This document shows positions 9,149 through 17,070 of a DNA stretch of 64,000 bases, piece by piece. The translations under genes were made by a program, and so were the position numbers. The notes below the pieces were generated by a model. The model ran no database searches and was not told the DNA's origin. It saw only the letters and a program-made list of their open reading frames with translations. Origin of the DNA: a bacterium (GTDB lineage Bacteria; Orphanbacterota; Orphanbacteria; Orphanbacterales; Orphanbacteraceae); assembly GCA_025782575.1 (NCBI GenBank), contig JALGYY010000028.1, positions 62,001 through 126,000 on the forward strand, given 5' to 3'. Position 1 is the first letter of the stretch. Every line of letters begins with the position of its first letter.

Positions 9149-9574
9149 GTGGCTGAACTCAAAACGAAGCGGAATCGAAAAAGTGTAAAGAAGTTCCTCG
9201 CCGGCGTGGAACACGGGGGAAGACGTAAAGATGCGCAGGAAGTCTGCGCGATCATGGAGGAGGTGACCGGACTGAAACCCGAAATGTGGGGAGACAGTAT
9301 GGTCGGTTTCGGCTCCTACACTTATGAGTACGCCAGCGGACGTGGGGGTGAGTGGTTTGTTTCGGGGTTCTCTCCGCGCAAGACGAGTCTCACTGTTTAC
9401 ATTATGGCGGGGTTCAAACCGTTTGGTGACCTGCTGGAGAAACTGGGAAAGCACAAAACGAGTCGAGGTTGTCTTTATATCAATCGGCTTGATCAGATCG
9501 ACAAGAGGGTGCTGCGGACGCTCATACGGAAATCGGTGGCGCTCATGAAGAAGAATGACAAGAAGAAGTGCTGA
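9149..9574 (+). CDS. DUF1801-family protein
   Basis: 141 residues from GTG 9149, chosen because AAAGGA lies upstream and because it clears the end of modC. A longer reading from 9038 would overlap modC. Family-like stretches are DAQEVCAIMEEVTGLKPEMWGDSMVGFGSYTYEYASGRGGEWFVSGFSPRKTSL, split around Trp/Gly positions, and RGCLYINRLDQIDKRVL. DUF1801 proteins are small cytoplasmic alpha/beta proteins of unknown biochemical role. The gene overlaps the next one. Confidence 0.8.
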   Translation: MAELKTKRNRKSVKKFLAGVEHGGRRKDAQEVCAIMEEVTGLKPEMWGDSMVGFGSYTYEYASGRGGEWFVSGFSPRKTSLTVYIMAGFKPFGDLLEKLGKHKTSRGCLYINRLDQIDKRVLRTLIRKSVALMKKNDKKKC

Positions 9575-10118
9575 GCGGATTCTTGATGACCTGTTTCGAG
9601 GGGTGACGGAGATGAGCCTCGAAGAAGCGATTCGATCGTGGGACGGTAAGGCTGTCGGCCCGATCGCCGGTGCGTACGCCGCCTACTCGGACTGGGACGA
9701 ATTCGTACCTATAGTCGTCGAATACCTCGAAAGAAAAGAAGGCGAAGTGGGCGCTTCGTGGCTACTGAAAAACTATCTTGAGAGTGGGAATGAGGTCGAC
9801 GGGAAAACAGCCACCGCAATCTATCGATTGCTGCCCGGGCTCGAGAAATGGGAAGCAAGACTTCAAGTTCTTCAGTGTATCCCCTATATCCCTATTTCGA
9901 AAGCAAGTCGCCTCGGGGTCGAAGCATTTCTGAGAGCGGGGATCCGGGATATAAACAAGTTTGTTCGTGCATGGAGCTACAATGGTTTTTGCGAACTCGC
10001 TCAGGCTTTCCCCGAATATCGAGCTGAGGTGAGACAGCTTTTTGATACCGCAATGAACGAGGAGACGGCCTCGGTAAGAGCCAGAATTCGTAACATACGA
10101 AAGAAGGGCGCCTGGTGA
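9555..10118 (+). CDS. HEAT-like helical repeat protein
   Basis: 187 residues, all alpha, with repeat-like helical pairs (DWDEFVPIVVEYLERKEGEVGASWLLKNYLES, KASRLGVEAFLRAGIRDINKFVRAWSYNGFCELAQAFPEYRAEVRQLFDTAM, read as consecutive helices). Function unknown, and protein-protein contact is the usual role of such repeats. The ATG at 9555 overlaps the previous gene by 20 bases. An alternative ATG at 9612, eight bases after GAGGGG, would give a protein 19 residues shorter. The stop overlaps the next start (GTGA). Confidence 0.7.
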   Translation: MTRRSAERILDDLFRGVTEMSLEEAIRSWDGKAVGPIAGAYAAYSDWDEFVPIVVEYLERKEGEVGASWLLKNYLESGNEVDGKTATAIYRLLPGLEKWEARLQVLQCIPYIPISKASRLGVEAFLRAGIRDINKFVRAWSYNGFCELAQAFPEYRAEVRQLFDTAMNEETASVRARIRNIRKKGAW

Positions 10119-10644
10119 CCGGCCTGACGAAAGAAGAGAAAGTAAAGCGCGACCTTCTTCGCCACTTTCTCGGTGCGCTCGCTTACCGTACGCAGAAAGC
10201 ACTTCGCGGGGCCCCCTCTTCGTTCGCCGATTTTCAGGCCGGCGAAAAGGTGCGAACCCCTCACAGGATTCTGGCCCATATGGACGGTGTCCTGGGATAT
10301 GCGATGACTCATTTTGAAGGTGGAGATTATGATGGCGGGGTTCTTGACGATCTCAGCTCCGAGATCGAGCGTTTCCACAAGAAACTGGAAGCTCTCGCGG
10401 GCCATCTGGAAAAAGGAACGCCGTTCATCGGCACGACGGCCGAGCAGATGATCCAGGGACCGTTCGCTGATGCCATGACCCATGCGGGCCAGCTGGCCAT
10501 GTTACGGCGGCTTGAAGGCTCACCCGTACCGCCGAAAATTTTATCGTGGCGCACGTCGACAAGACCAATCTCGGTTCGAATCAACCGGGGCCGGCCAGTC
10601 CTGATAAGAGATGGCTTGAGGCACCGGAGGGAGAATCGGAATGA
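10115..10644 (+). pseudogene. DinB-like DUF1993-type protein interrupted by a one-base frameshift
   Basis: The first 141 or so residues are a DinB four-helix fold (RILAHMDGVLGYAMTHFEGG, with FADAMTHAGQLAMLRRLEGSPVPP as the last helix and its HxGQ signature). After PVPP the starting frame turns into low-quality sequence to 10738. From 10537 another frame continues sensibly (NFIVAHVDKTNLGSNQP, then ASPDKRWLEAPEGESE) and stops at 10642-10644, in an ATGA overlap with the next gene. One base is therefore missing near 10534-10537 (CCGCCGAAAA). This could be a true mutation or an assembly error. Coordinates given are for the repaired gene. Confidence 0.75.
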
Positions 10645-11117
10645 AATCAAGTGTGACCGCGTCGTTCAGTTTCGGTACGAAGGTTACGGGGGCGGAATAT
10701 GTGTTTCGCCCGAGCGGGTACGCGATCATCGAAGATGACCATGGTCGAATCGCCGCGGCATGGACTCCGAAAGGACTTTTTCTTCTTGGCGGCGGCCAGG
10801 ACAAAGGGGAAAGTCTGGAAGCGACGGTAGCTCGGGAGGCGATGGAGGAATGCGGGCTGGAGGTCTGCGTTCAGGGCTATCTAGGCACCGCCGCCGAGTA
10901 TCTCTACGCTGCCGATGAAAAGACATACTATTACAAGAGGTGCGCATTCTATCGAGCGACCGTGCTGAAAGACCATGGCGGAGGCGAGGAAGATCATGAA
11001 TTGGTCTGGCTTCCACGGGAGGAGGAGATCCCCGACTTCCGGCACGAGAGTCACCGGTGGGCAGTCGACCGGTTTTCCGGCCGGTCACCGATCGATTCCG
11101 AGCGAAACGAGGGATAA
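10641..11117 (+). CDS. NUDIX hydrolase
   Basis: 158 residues with a complete Nudix box, G-x5-E-x7-REUxEExGU, seen as GQDKGESLEATVAREAMEEC followed by GL. These enzymes hydrolyse nucleoside diphosphates linked to another group with Mg2+ bound by the REUxEE glutamates; the substrate is not predictable. The start ATG overlaps the repaired stop of the DinB-like gene (ATGA), so the two were probably co-translated. Cytoplasmic. Confidence 0.9.
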   Translation: MKSSVTASFSFGTKVTGAEYVFRPSGYAIIEDDHGRIAAAWTPKGLFLLGGGQDKGESLEATVAREAMEECGLEVCVQGYLGTAAEYLYAADEKTYYYKRCAFYRATVLKDHGGGEEDHELVWLPREEEIPDFRHESHRWAVDRFSGRSPIDSERNEG

Positions 11118-11120
11118 GCC

Positions 11121-11438
11121 ATGCGGGAACAGTTCATAAGCGAACCGCTGAAACCGGTTACGGCCAGTTCCGACACGAGGAGCATGTCGACCGGAGAGCC
11201 CGGCCTGCCCGGTGAATTCAAGTGGAGGAAAGAACTGATCCGAGTGGAGAGCGTCGTTCGGAGATGGAAAGAGACATCTCCATGCCGTCATGGGAGCGGC
11301 GAGAAATATGTTCGGAAGCACTGGTACGAGATCAGGACCGATTCCGGTCGTCTCATGAAGATCTACTTCGAAAGACAAGCCCGGTCACGATTAGAAGTAA
11401 AGAAGCGCTGGTGGCTCTTCACGATCGTCGACTCGTAG
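11121..11438 (+). CDS. Small conserved cytoplasmic protein, DUF6504-like
   Basis: 105 residues, starting three bases after the NUDIX gene with GAGGG upstream. It has a dense run of aromatic and basic residues: GEFKWRKELIRVESVVRRWKE, split by charge, then GSGEKYVRKHWYEIRTDSG, RLMKIYFERQARS and KKRWWLFTIV. This pattern resembles small bacterial proteins grouped as DUF6504, but the assignment is from memory and uncertain. Function unknown. Confidence 0.6.
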   Translation: MREQFISEPLKPVTASSDTRSMSTGEPGLPGEFKWRKELIRVESVVRRWKETSPCRHGSGEKYVRKHWYEIRTDSGRLMKIYFERQARSRLEVKKRWWLFTIVDS

Positions 11439-11474
11439 AAAACACTACCCCCCCTCAGGGAGAAGGAGAGCGAA

Positions 11475-12038
11475 ATGATCGACAGATGTATGATTGCAGC
11501 CCTCCTGATTGCGCTGGCCGTCTGGCCGGTGCCGGCCGAATCCCAAAGCCGAAACACAGAACATACGTTGGAACTCGATGAGCCGGGGAAAAGTCCGCCG
11601 GCTGAAATTGCTGATTTTGCCTGGCTGACCGGATCGTGGAGAGGGGAAGCGTTCGGTGGAATCTGTGAAGAGACATGGTCGGCCCCATCCGCCGGAACGA
11701 TGGTAGGTACATTCAAGTTGATACATGACAAAAAGCCTTCGATGTACGAGATCTTCTGGATTGGCGAGCAACCGAGCGGGCTGGCAGTAATGGTCAAACA
11801 TTTCAATGATGATTACAGTGCGTGGGAAGAGAAGAGCGGATACGTTACCTTCCCGCTTGTATCGGTTTCAGAGGATGCTGCTCACTTTGCGGGACTGACC
11901 TACAAGAGAGACGGCGCGGACCGTCTTCTGGTCTATCTGGCGGTCGGCGGAAAAGATGGTGTTCACGAGGAGAAGATCGTCCTCGATCGAGTGATCGCCG
12001 AAGAGAGCGTCCGGGAGCGAAGTGAGGGATCACCTTGA
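11475..12038 (+). CDS. Secreted DUF6265-like protein
   Basis: 187 residues from ATG 11475 with AAGGAG upstream. A signal peptide (about 1-23, ending AES) is followed by the stretch IADFAWLTGSWRGEAFGGICEETWSAPSAGTMVGTF, read in parts, which is the hallmark of the DUF6265 / lipocalin-like group. Periplasmic, function unknown. The stop overlaps the next start (TTGA). Confidence 0.75.
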   Translation: MIDRCMIAALLIALAVWPVPAESQSRNTEHTLELDEPGKSPPAEIADFAWLTGSWRGEAFGGICEETWSAPSAGTMVGTFKLIHDKKPSMYEIFWIGEQPSGLAVMVKHFNDDYSAWEEKSGYVTFPLVSVSEDAAHFAGLTYKRDGADRLLVYLAVGGKDGVHEEKIVLDRVIAEESVRERSEGSP

Positions 12039-12502
12039 TTTCGCCGCTGTTCAAGAAATTGAATCTGAAGGATCGGGCAAAGCTTCATATCCTGAACGCT
12101 CCGGAGAGCTTCGAGCCTGAACTGAAGACGCTCGGATCGGTCGATCTGATTCAGGATGGCCGGGGCTCGGGTGAGATCCTGTTCTTTCTCGGATTTGTGA
12201 CGCAGTTGAAAGAGGTGGAACGATTCGCCGGGATGATCGGTAAGCGCGCCATGGGAGATGCCATTGTCTGGTTTGCCTACCCCAAGCAGAGCTCCAAAAA
12301 ATATAAGTGTGAGTTCAACAGAGATACCGGCTGGGCGTCTGTAGGGAAGGCGGGGTTCGAAGGGGTCCGGCAGGTGGCGATCGACGAGGACTGGTCGGCC
12401 GTCCGATTTCGCCGTGCGGAGTACATCCGTAAGATGATTCGCGACCCCGGGCGAGCGATGACGAAGCAGGGCCGATCGAAGGCGACCAAAGGGAAAAAGT
12501 GA
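12035..12502 (+). CDS. Conserved cytoplasmic protein of unknown function
   Basis: 155 residues from TTG 12035, coupled to the preceding stop by a TTGA overlap. It contains LHILNAPESFEPELKTL, LGFVTQLKEVERFA, GDAIVWFAYPKQSSKKYKCE and TGWASVGKAGFEGVRQVAID, a pattern I know from small uncharacterised bacterial proteins (possibly DUF3052-related) but cannot name with confidence. The basic, Lys-rich tail (KQGRSKATKGKK) might contact nucleic acid. Confidence 0.65.
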   Translation: MISPLFKKLNLKDRAKLHILNAPESFEPELKTLGSVDLIQDGRGSGEILFFLGFVTQLKEVERFAGMIGKRAMGDAIVWFAYPKQSSKKYKCEFNRDTGWASVGKAGFEGVRQVAIDEDWSAVRFRRAEYIRKMIRDPGRAMTKQGRSKATKGKK

Positions 12503-12518
12503 AGCCGGGAGAGAACGT

Positions 12519-13001
12519 ATGATTGATCCGGAAAACTACGATTGGACCCGTTTCGAAATCGTTCAGTATTACAACGCGTCGCCGGGTGATCTGTTTCGGG
12601 CCTGGGCGACCGGTGCCGGTCTCGAGTCATTCTTTATCGAGTCGGTGATCTTCCGGACGAAAGAGGGTGAACTCCGCAAGTCAGATCAGACGGTGGCCGC
12701 GGGGGATCAGTATGAATGGAAGTGGCGGCATGACGCCGGTTTGAGTGGTGAAATCCTCCGGGTCGAGCCTGATCACGAAGTCGCTATCTCCTTCGGAGGC
12801 ATGGAAGTTTCGGTCTCTCTCACTGCCTGCCAGGAGCAAACCGAACTCCATCTCGTCCAGACAGGTATTCCCGACAACGAAAGCGGTCGGGTTCTCGGGC
12901 ATTTGAATTGTCGCTCCTCGAGAATGGCCGCGAACTTCGTGATGCGGAACCCGACCGGGTTTCATCGATTGAGGTCGGATTCCAACCACTCTCCAAGTTA
13001 G
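12519..13001 (+). CDS. AHSA1/SRPBCC-domain protein with a disrupted C-terminus
   Basis: 160 residues. Residues 1 to about 128 are a normal START-like AHSA1 domain (IVQYYNASPGDLFRAWATGAGLESFF, GDQYEWKWRHDAGLSGEILRVEPDHEV, in sequence), reaching the family motif GHLNCRSS at about 12900-12920. Family members then continue W..FL.NLK..LE.G.DLRD. Here the frame gives unrelated RMAANFVMRNPTGF, whereas the +1 frame from 12909 gives SLLENGRELRDAEPDR. About a dozen codons and the frame seem lost at the junction. It may still fold, but the ligand pocket's lid helix would be altered. Confidence 0.7.
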   Translation: MIDPENYDWTRFEIVQYYNASPGDLFRAWATGAGLESFFIESVIFRTKEGELRKSDQTVAAGDQYEWKWRHDAGLSGEILRVEPDHEVAISFGGMEVSVSLTACQEQTELHLVQTGIPDNESGRVLGHLNCRSSRMAANFVMRNPTGFHRLRSDSNHSPS

Positions 13002-13010
13002 GAGCCGGAA

Positions 13011-13331
13011 ATGCAGACGAAGATCGGCTTTGCCGTCATCTATCGCTGGCGCCTGCTGGCCGGGAAGGAAGAGGGATTCCGGGAGGCGTGGGAAGTCATG
13101 ACTCGACTTTTGCGGGAGAGCTACGGGGCGCTCGGTTCCCGGCTCCATTCCGCGGAGGACGGCACCTGGGTAGCGTACGCGCAGTGGCCCGATCGAGACA
13201 CCTGGGAGCGTTCCGAGGTGACTGAACCGGAGGGCCTGGCGGCGATGACAAGGATGAAAGAGGGAGTGGAAGTGCGCTTTCCGCCGGTTCTCCTTGACCC
13301 GATCGCCGATTTTCTGGTCTACCAGGACTGA
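13011..13331 (+). CDS. Antibiotic-biosynthesis-monooxygenase-like (ABM) domain protein
   Basis: 106 residues from ATG 13011, GGAG upstream. A single ferredoxin-like ABM fold is suggested by IGFAVIYRWRLLAGKEEGFREAWEVMTRLL (first strand and helix), GSRLHSAEDGTWVAYAQWPDRDTWE (central strands) and the C-terminal FPPVLLDPIADFLV. Small ABM proteins include haem- or quinone-modifying monooxygenases, but most are uncharacterised. Confidence 0.7.
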   Translation: MQTKIGFAVIYRWRLLAGKEEGFREAWEVMTRLLRESYGALGSRLHSAEDGTWVAYAQWPDRDTWERSEVTEPEGLAAMTRMKEGVEVRFPPVLLDPIADFLVYQD

Positions 13332-13694
13332 TCCCAGTCCCTCGAAAAACGCCCCTGAAGGGCCCAGTGGAGCCCAGGGAGGCCCAAACAGGGCTTCTGT
13401 GGCGAATTTCTCCCCCCTACCTATCGATCTCAGCCAAAAATTGACGATATGTAGTATGATTAGGCATGAGGTCACTACCCGGTCCCTTCGGATAATCCCG
13501 GATGGGTAAAGAATAAACAGACAATTCTGCGGAATAGTGGCATCATTCTAGTGACACACTGATCGCGTTACCGGTCTCGGCGTATGACCAGCACAGGCAG
13601 GACCGATCGTGAGGTCAAAATGTTGCCGGCCTCTTAGAGTCACCGGCTGGTTGTAGCGCCAAGTTAGTTGGCAATTCCAAGTATGAGGGACGAA
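13332..13694 (+). promoter_or_regulatory. 363-base gene-free stretch: probable promoter and long leader of the cold shock gene
   Basis: No open frame of merit is present. The left part holds a GC-rich set of GGGCCC/GCCC half repeats (about 13350-13402). The right part holds several short stems close to the cold shock gene, for example GCCAA-N5-TTGGC at 13658-13672 and GCCGG...CCGGC at about 13625-13647. Long structured 5' leaders are typical of cspA-type mRNAs, where they act as temperature-sensitive switches. Assigning that role here is inference. No convincing sigma-70 promoter with correct spacing was found. Confidence 0.4.
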
Positions 13695-13904
13695 ATGTCA
13701 GAACAGGTTCACGGAACGGTTAAGTGGTTCAACGACGAGAAGGGTTTTGGTTTTATTGAGCAGGAGGGCGGAGGCGATGTCTTCGTTCACTACAGCAGCA
13801 TCGTCGGTTCGGGCCGCAAGACGCTCCACGAAGGCCAGAAGGTTACGATGGATGTAACCCAGGGGCAGAAGGGCCCTCAGGCCGAGAACGTCGTTCCCGA
13901 ATAG
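13695..13904 (+). CDS. Cold shock protein (CspA family)
   Basis: 69 residues, a single cold-shock domain with both RNA-binding motifs: RNP1 as KGFGFIEQ and RNP2 as VFVHYSSI. The start is ATG 13695 after GAGGG. CspA proteins melt mRNA secondary structure at low temperature or act as general RNA chaperones in the cytoplasm. The gene is monocistronic, with a long leader and its own strong terminator at 13961. Confidence 0.96.
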   Translation: MSEQVHGTVKWFNDEKGFGFIEQEGGGDVFVHYSSIVGSGRKTLHEGQKVTMDVTQGQKGPQAENVVPE

Positions 13905-13960
13905 TACCGAAAAGATCAGGGCGATCAGCCCTATCCTTCCGAAATTCGACGACAGAAGAG

Positions 13961-13989
13961 AGCCCGGCTTCGGCCGGGCTTTCTCTTTT
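13961..13989 (+). terminator. Rho-independent terminator of the cold shock gene
   Basis: A perfect eight-base GC-rich stem, AGCCCGGC-TTCG-GCCGGGCT (13961-13980), closed by a UUCG tetraloop, is followed by TTCTCTTTT. It lies 57 bases after the stop codon. Confidence 0.92.
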
Positions 13990-14169
13990 GTACCGGTGCA
14001 CTGTGCGGATTGCAGGATATGATCCGCCTTGATCCTCTCCCCGACCTGCCCGCCGAATCGTGTGCCGATCTCCCCAGTGCACCCCTACATTATGAAAGAG
14101 CGCCGGGATGTGGCAGGCCCCTGCCCGCCGTAGGAGAGAGAAATTCGAACCCCGGAATAGGAGGACGTC

Positions 14170-14550
14170 ATGAAGTACGCCTGGTGTCTTATTCCGATTC
14201 TGTTGATCAGCTGCGCTTCAACGATCTCACCCTCCCGATTGAATCGTGTTCATGATATTCCCCGCGCTCTGGATGATGTCGTCGTGTCCGACGGAATCAA
14301 CGAAACAGAAGCGAAATTGATCGGAAAGAGCTACTATCTTCTCTATGCCCTGACAGGAACCGGGGGAGTCGGCGCTGCGAGAAAAGAGGGCGACTCCTGG
14401 TTGCTGAGCGTACTTGCAGATAGCGACGGGAATAAGATGGACGACATTCGAATCGACTCGCGTTCGGGTTCGGTCTCGTGGCCTCGCGGTCCCTATGTCG
14501 CCGATCCAAGGGAGATGAAGCTGCTTGCATCGAGTGTGCCGAGACGGTGA
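14170..14550 (+). CDS. Small lipoprotein of unknown function
   Basis: 126 residues from ATG 14170 with AGGAGG upstream. The signal peptide is short and ends in LLISC (Cys15). The mature part has a pair of strand-like segments (SWLLSVLADSDGNKMDDIRIDSRSG, in parts). No family recognised; probably anchored to the inner face of the outer membrane or the inner membrane. Confidence 0.7.
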   Translation: MKYAWCLIPILLISCASTISPSRLNRVHDIPRALDDVVVSDGINETEAKLIGKSYYLLYALTGTGGVGAARKEGDSWLLSVLADSDGNKMDDIRIDSRSGSVSWPRGPYVADPREMKLLASSVPRR

Positions 14551-14586
14551 ACCGGTCACCGGCCAGGCGAAATTGCGGGAGGCCTA

Positions 14587-15087
14587 GTGAAAGACGGAAT
14601 CCGAAACAGCATACGACTGAACCTCGGCTTCCTCCGCAACTTACTGTCCGTCGTTCCCGAAGACAAGATGACTACCCAGCCTCCCGGCCTTCCGAATCAC
14701 CCCGCATGGACATTGGGCCATCTGGTACACAGCTTTCAGGCGATCGGCGAGGAGTTGGGCGTCGAGCCTTGGCTGGATGACGGCTGGGAGACGAAATTCG
14801 GCACGGGAAGCAAGCCGGTGGAAGACGGTGCGAACTATCCGGCCCGGGACGAGTTGCTCGCCGCGGTGGAAGATGGTGCTGAAAGAATCGGCCGCCAACT
14901 CGACCTGATGTCATTCGAAGACTTTGCGGCTCCCCTGCCGGATGCCCGTTATCGCGAGGTCTTTCCCACTGTGGGAGAGGCGGCTACCCATATTCTCTGT
15001 GCCCACTTTTCATTCCACATCGGACAGTTGACCTGCTGGATACGCACGACGGATCTCCCCATTCACTCGGAAATGGACGAACGCTAG
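14587..15087 (+). CDS. DinB-like metal-binding four-helix protein
   Basis: 166 residues from GTG 14587 with GGGAGG six bases upstream. The three-His arrangement of the DinB/YfiT fold is visible: a His in the second helix (WTLGHLVHSFQAIGEEL) and the HxxxHxGQL motif in the last (CAHFSFHIGQLTCW). Such proteins bind a divalent metal, and some are thiol transferases or damage-inducible enzymes; the activity here is unknown. It is the intact counterpart in fold of the broken gene at 10115. A nine-base gap follows to the next gene. Confidence 0.82.
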   Translation: MKDGIRNSIRLNLGFLRNLLSVVPEDKMTTQPPGLPNHPAWTLGHLVHSFQAIGEELGVEPWLDDGWETKFGTGSKPVEDGANYPARDELLAAVEDGAERIGRQLDLMSFEDFAAPLPDARYREVFPTVGEAATHILCAHFSFHIGQLTCWIRTTDLPIHSEMDER

Positions 15088-15096
15088 GAGAAGAGC

Positions 15097-15660
15097 ATGC
15101 CGAAGAGCCCGGAAGAAATGGCGGATGCCATGATCAGTAACTATAAGGAAAAAACCGGCAAGACGTTGCCCCAGTGGATCAAGATCGCAAAAGCGAGTGG
15201 TTGCATCAAACATGGTGAGATCGTAAAGCATCTGAAGACAGAACACGGGATGACTCATGGCTTCGCGAATCTCGTGGCGATCAAGACGCGTGAGGGTGGT
15301 GGAAAGCCGCCCGCCGCGACAGACCTGGTGGACGGCCAATACTCCGGCGCCAAAGAGGCGCTCCGGCCGATCTACGAAGCGCTCATCAAGAAAGTGAGCC
15401 GGTTCGGGAAGGACATCGAGGTATCGCCGAAGAAGACCTATGTCAGCTTGAGAAGGAACAAGCAATTCGCGCTGATCCAGCCGTCAACAAAGACCAGGGT
15501 CGATGTGGGAATCAATATCAAAAGTGAGAAACCGACGGCGAGACTGGAAGCGTCCGGCAGTTTCAATTCGATGGTCAGTCATCGGGTAAGGCTCGAAAAA
15601 ACGAGCGATGTGAACGGGGAGCTTGTCGGCTGGCTCAAGAAGGCCTACGAGTCGGCTTAG
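15097..15660 (+). CDS. DUF4287 and DUF5655 domain protein
   Basis: 187 residues. Residues 1-60 match DUF4287 (YKEKTGKTLPQWIKIAKASG, KHGEIVKHLKTEHGMTHGFANLV). Residues of about 75-185 match DUF5655 (RPIYEALIKKVSRFGKDIEVSPKKTYVSLRR, FALIQPSTKTRVDVGINI, read as consecutive strands), a domain related to restriction-endonuclease-like or transport proteins. The two-domain arrangement is common in soil bacteria and uncharacterised. The start ATG follows AGGAGAAGAG. Confidence 0.82.
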   Translation: MPKSPEEMADAMISNYKEKTGKTLPQWIKIAKASGCIKHGEIVKHLKTEHGMTHGFANLVAIKTREGGGKPPAATDLVDGQYSGAKEALRPIYEALIKKVSRFGKDIEVSPKKTYVSLRRNKQFALIQPSTKTRVDVGINIKSEKPTARLEASGSFNSMVSHRVRLEKTSDVNGELVGWLKKAYESA

Positions 15661-15687
15661 CGTCGCCTGACGCGGGAAGCAGGTCTA

Positions 15688-16455
15688 TTGCGTACCGCTC
15701 TTACAAGGGAAGTAAGCGCCAATCTCGCACAGTGCGAGCTTTCTCATGTCGAACGCATGCCGATCGATGTCGAGAAAGCTCGTCTCCAGCATGGACTTTA
15801 TAAAGAGGCGCTCGCCGGCATGGGATGCCGGATCCGGTCTCTTCCTGCTGACGGTGATTATCCCGACGGCGTGTTTGTGGAAGACACGGCGATCGTGTTC
15901 GATGAAGTAGCCGTGATCACACGCCCCGGGGCGGTCTCCCGCCGGCCCGAGACGAGCTCGGTCAGAGATGTACTGAGCCGATTCCGAGAGACTGTCCCGA
16001 TCGAATCGCCTGGCACATTGGATGGGGGGGATGTACTCAGTTCCGGGCGGACCGTGCTCGTCGGATCATCGAGAAGAACGAATCAATCCGGCATTGATCA
16101 ATTGCGTTCTATATTAACGGGGCATGGCTACGATGTTCGGGCTGTACCGATTCGTCAATGTCTTCACCTGAAATCGGCTGTGACCTCTCTCCGCGACGGC
16201 CTGCTGCTCGTGAACAGGGAGTGGCTCGATTCGAGCTGCCTGAGAGGATTCGACATCTTGTCGGTCGATCCGCGGGAACCATTCGGAGCGAATGCTCTTC
16301 GTATCGGTGATCGGTTGATCTATTCCGACGCTTACCCCGAGACACGGGCACGCATGGAAAGTGCGGGCCTCTCGATCGTAACCGTCGATCTTTCCGAGCT
16401 TGCCAAAGCGGAAGGGGCGGTCACCTGTTGTAGTATTATCATAGACGAAAAGTAG
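15688..16455 (+). CDS. Dimethylargininase (DDAH)-like amidinotransferase-fold hydrolase
   Basis: 255 residues from TTG 15688. Guanidino-modifying enzyme signatures are present: DGVFVEDTAIV (substrate-binding Asp/Glu 65-66), GTLDGGDVL, the general-base His160 in CLHLKSAV, and the nucleophile Cys247 in GAVTCCS at the C-terminus. DDAH cleaves N-methylated arginines to citrulline and methylamine. The length matches bacterial DDAH (about 254). Alternatives within the fold (arginine deiminase, amidinotransferase) are much longer. Confidence 0.88.
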   Translation: MRTALTREVSANLAQCELSHVERMPIDVEKARLQHGLYKEALAGMGCRIRSLPADGDYPDGVFVEDTAIVFDEVAVITRPGAVSRRPETSSVRDVLSRFRETVPIESPGTLDGGDVLSSGRTVLVGSSRRTNQSGIDQLRSILTGHGYDVRAVPIRQCLHLKSAVTSLRDGLLLVNREWLDSSCLRGFDILSVDPREPFGANALRIGDRLIYSDAYPETRARMESAGLSIVTVDLSELAKAEGAVTCCSIIIDEK

Positions 16456-16476
16456 TGATCGGAGAGAGGAAGAGGC

Positions 16477-17070
16477 ATGGTGAACGATAAAGAGAAGACC
16501 GGACGGATCATGTCGGGGCGGACGTTTCGGGTTTTGACGGTAGGAGCCGTACTGCTTCTTTCCTGCGGCGGCGGGGGCGAAAAGAGTGTACCGGAAAGCG
16601 AACTGGTGCGTGCCCGGGATGCGCTGAAACCGCTGAAGCATGAGCTCGCCCGCGCGCTCAAGGGAGCTATGAAGGACGGGGGTCCTGAAGAGGCGATCGG
16701 CGTCTGCCGGCTCGAAGCGCCTGCAATTACAGCCGCGCTCATTACAGAGGAAATCGCAATCGGCCGGACAAGCGATCGCCTCCGAAACCCTGAAAATGCT
16801 CCCGAGCAGTGGATGGAAGGGCTGCTCAGCGAGTACGAAGCGGGCAGCCGGGGGATGAATGGGCGCGCTGTCTATCTGGAGGATGGTTCGATCGGCTACG
16901 TGGAGCCCATATACATGAAGCCCCTCTGCCTGACGTGCCACGGAAAGGAGATTGCCCCGTCGCTCATTTCTCTCCTCAACGAACTCTACCCGGAAGACAG
17001 TGCGACAGGCTATGAGACTAGCGATTTTCGAGGTCTTTTCTGGGTAAAGCTGAATGCGGGAGGCATCTAA
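16477..17070 (+). CDS. DUF3365 (Tll0287-like) monohaem lipoprotein
   Basis: 197 residues. The signal peptide ends in the lipobox LLLSC. The DUF3365 pattern follows: ARALKGAMKDGGPEEAIGVCRLEAPAI, IAIGRTSDRLRNPENAPEQWM, YVEPIYMKPLCLTCHGKEI with one CxxCH c-haem site, and a C-terminal GLFWVKL. In this family a Cys (here in GVCRLEAP) can be an axial haem ligand, giving a possible redox or gas-sensing haem. The next gene starts at the very next base. Confidence 0.82.
   Translation: MVNDKEKTGRIMSGRTFRVLTVGAVLLLSCGGGGEKSVPESELVRARDALKPLKHELARALKGAMKDGGPEEAIGVCRLEAPAITAALITEEIAIGRTSDRLRNPENAPEQWMEGLLSEYEAGSRGMNGRAVYLEDGSIGYVEPIYMKPLCLTCHGKEIAPSLISLLNELYPEDSATGYETSDFRGLFWVKLNAGGI

Noticed and set aside
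13441-13460. TTGACG and TATGAT as a promoter for the cold shock gene
   Set aside because: Spacing is only eight bases, too short for sigma-70.
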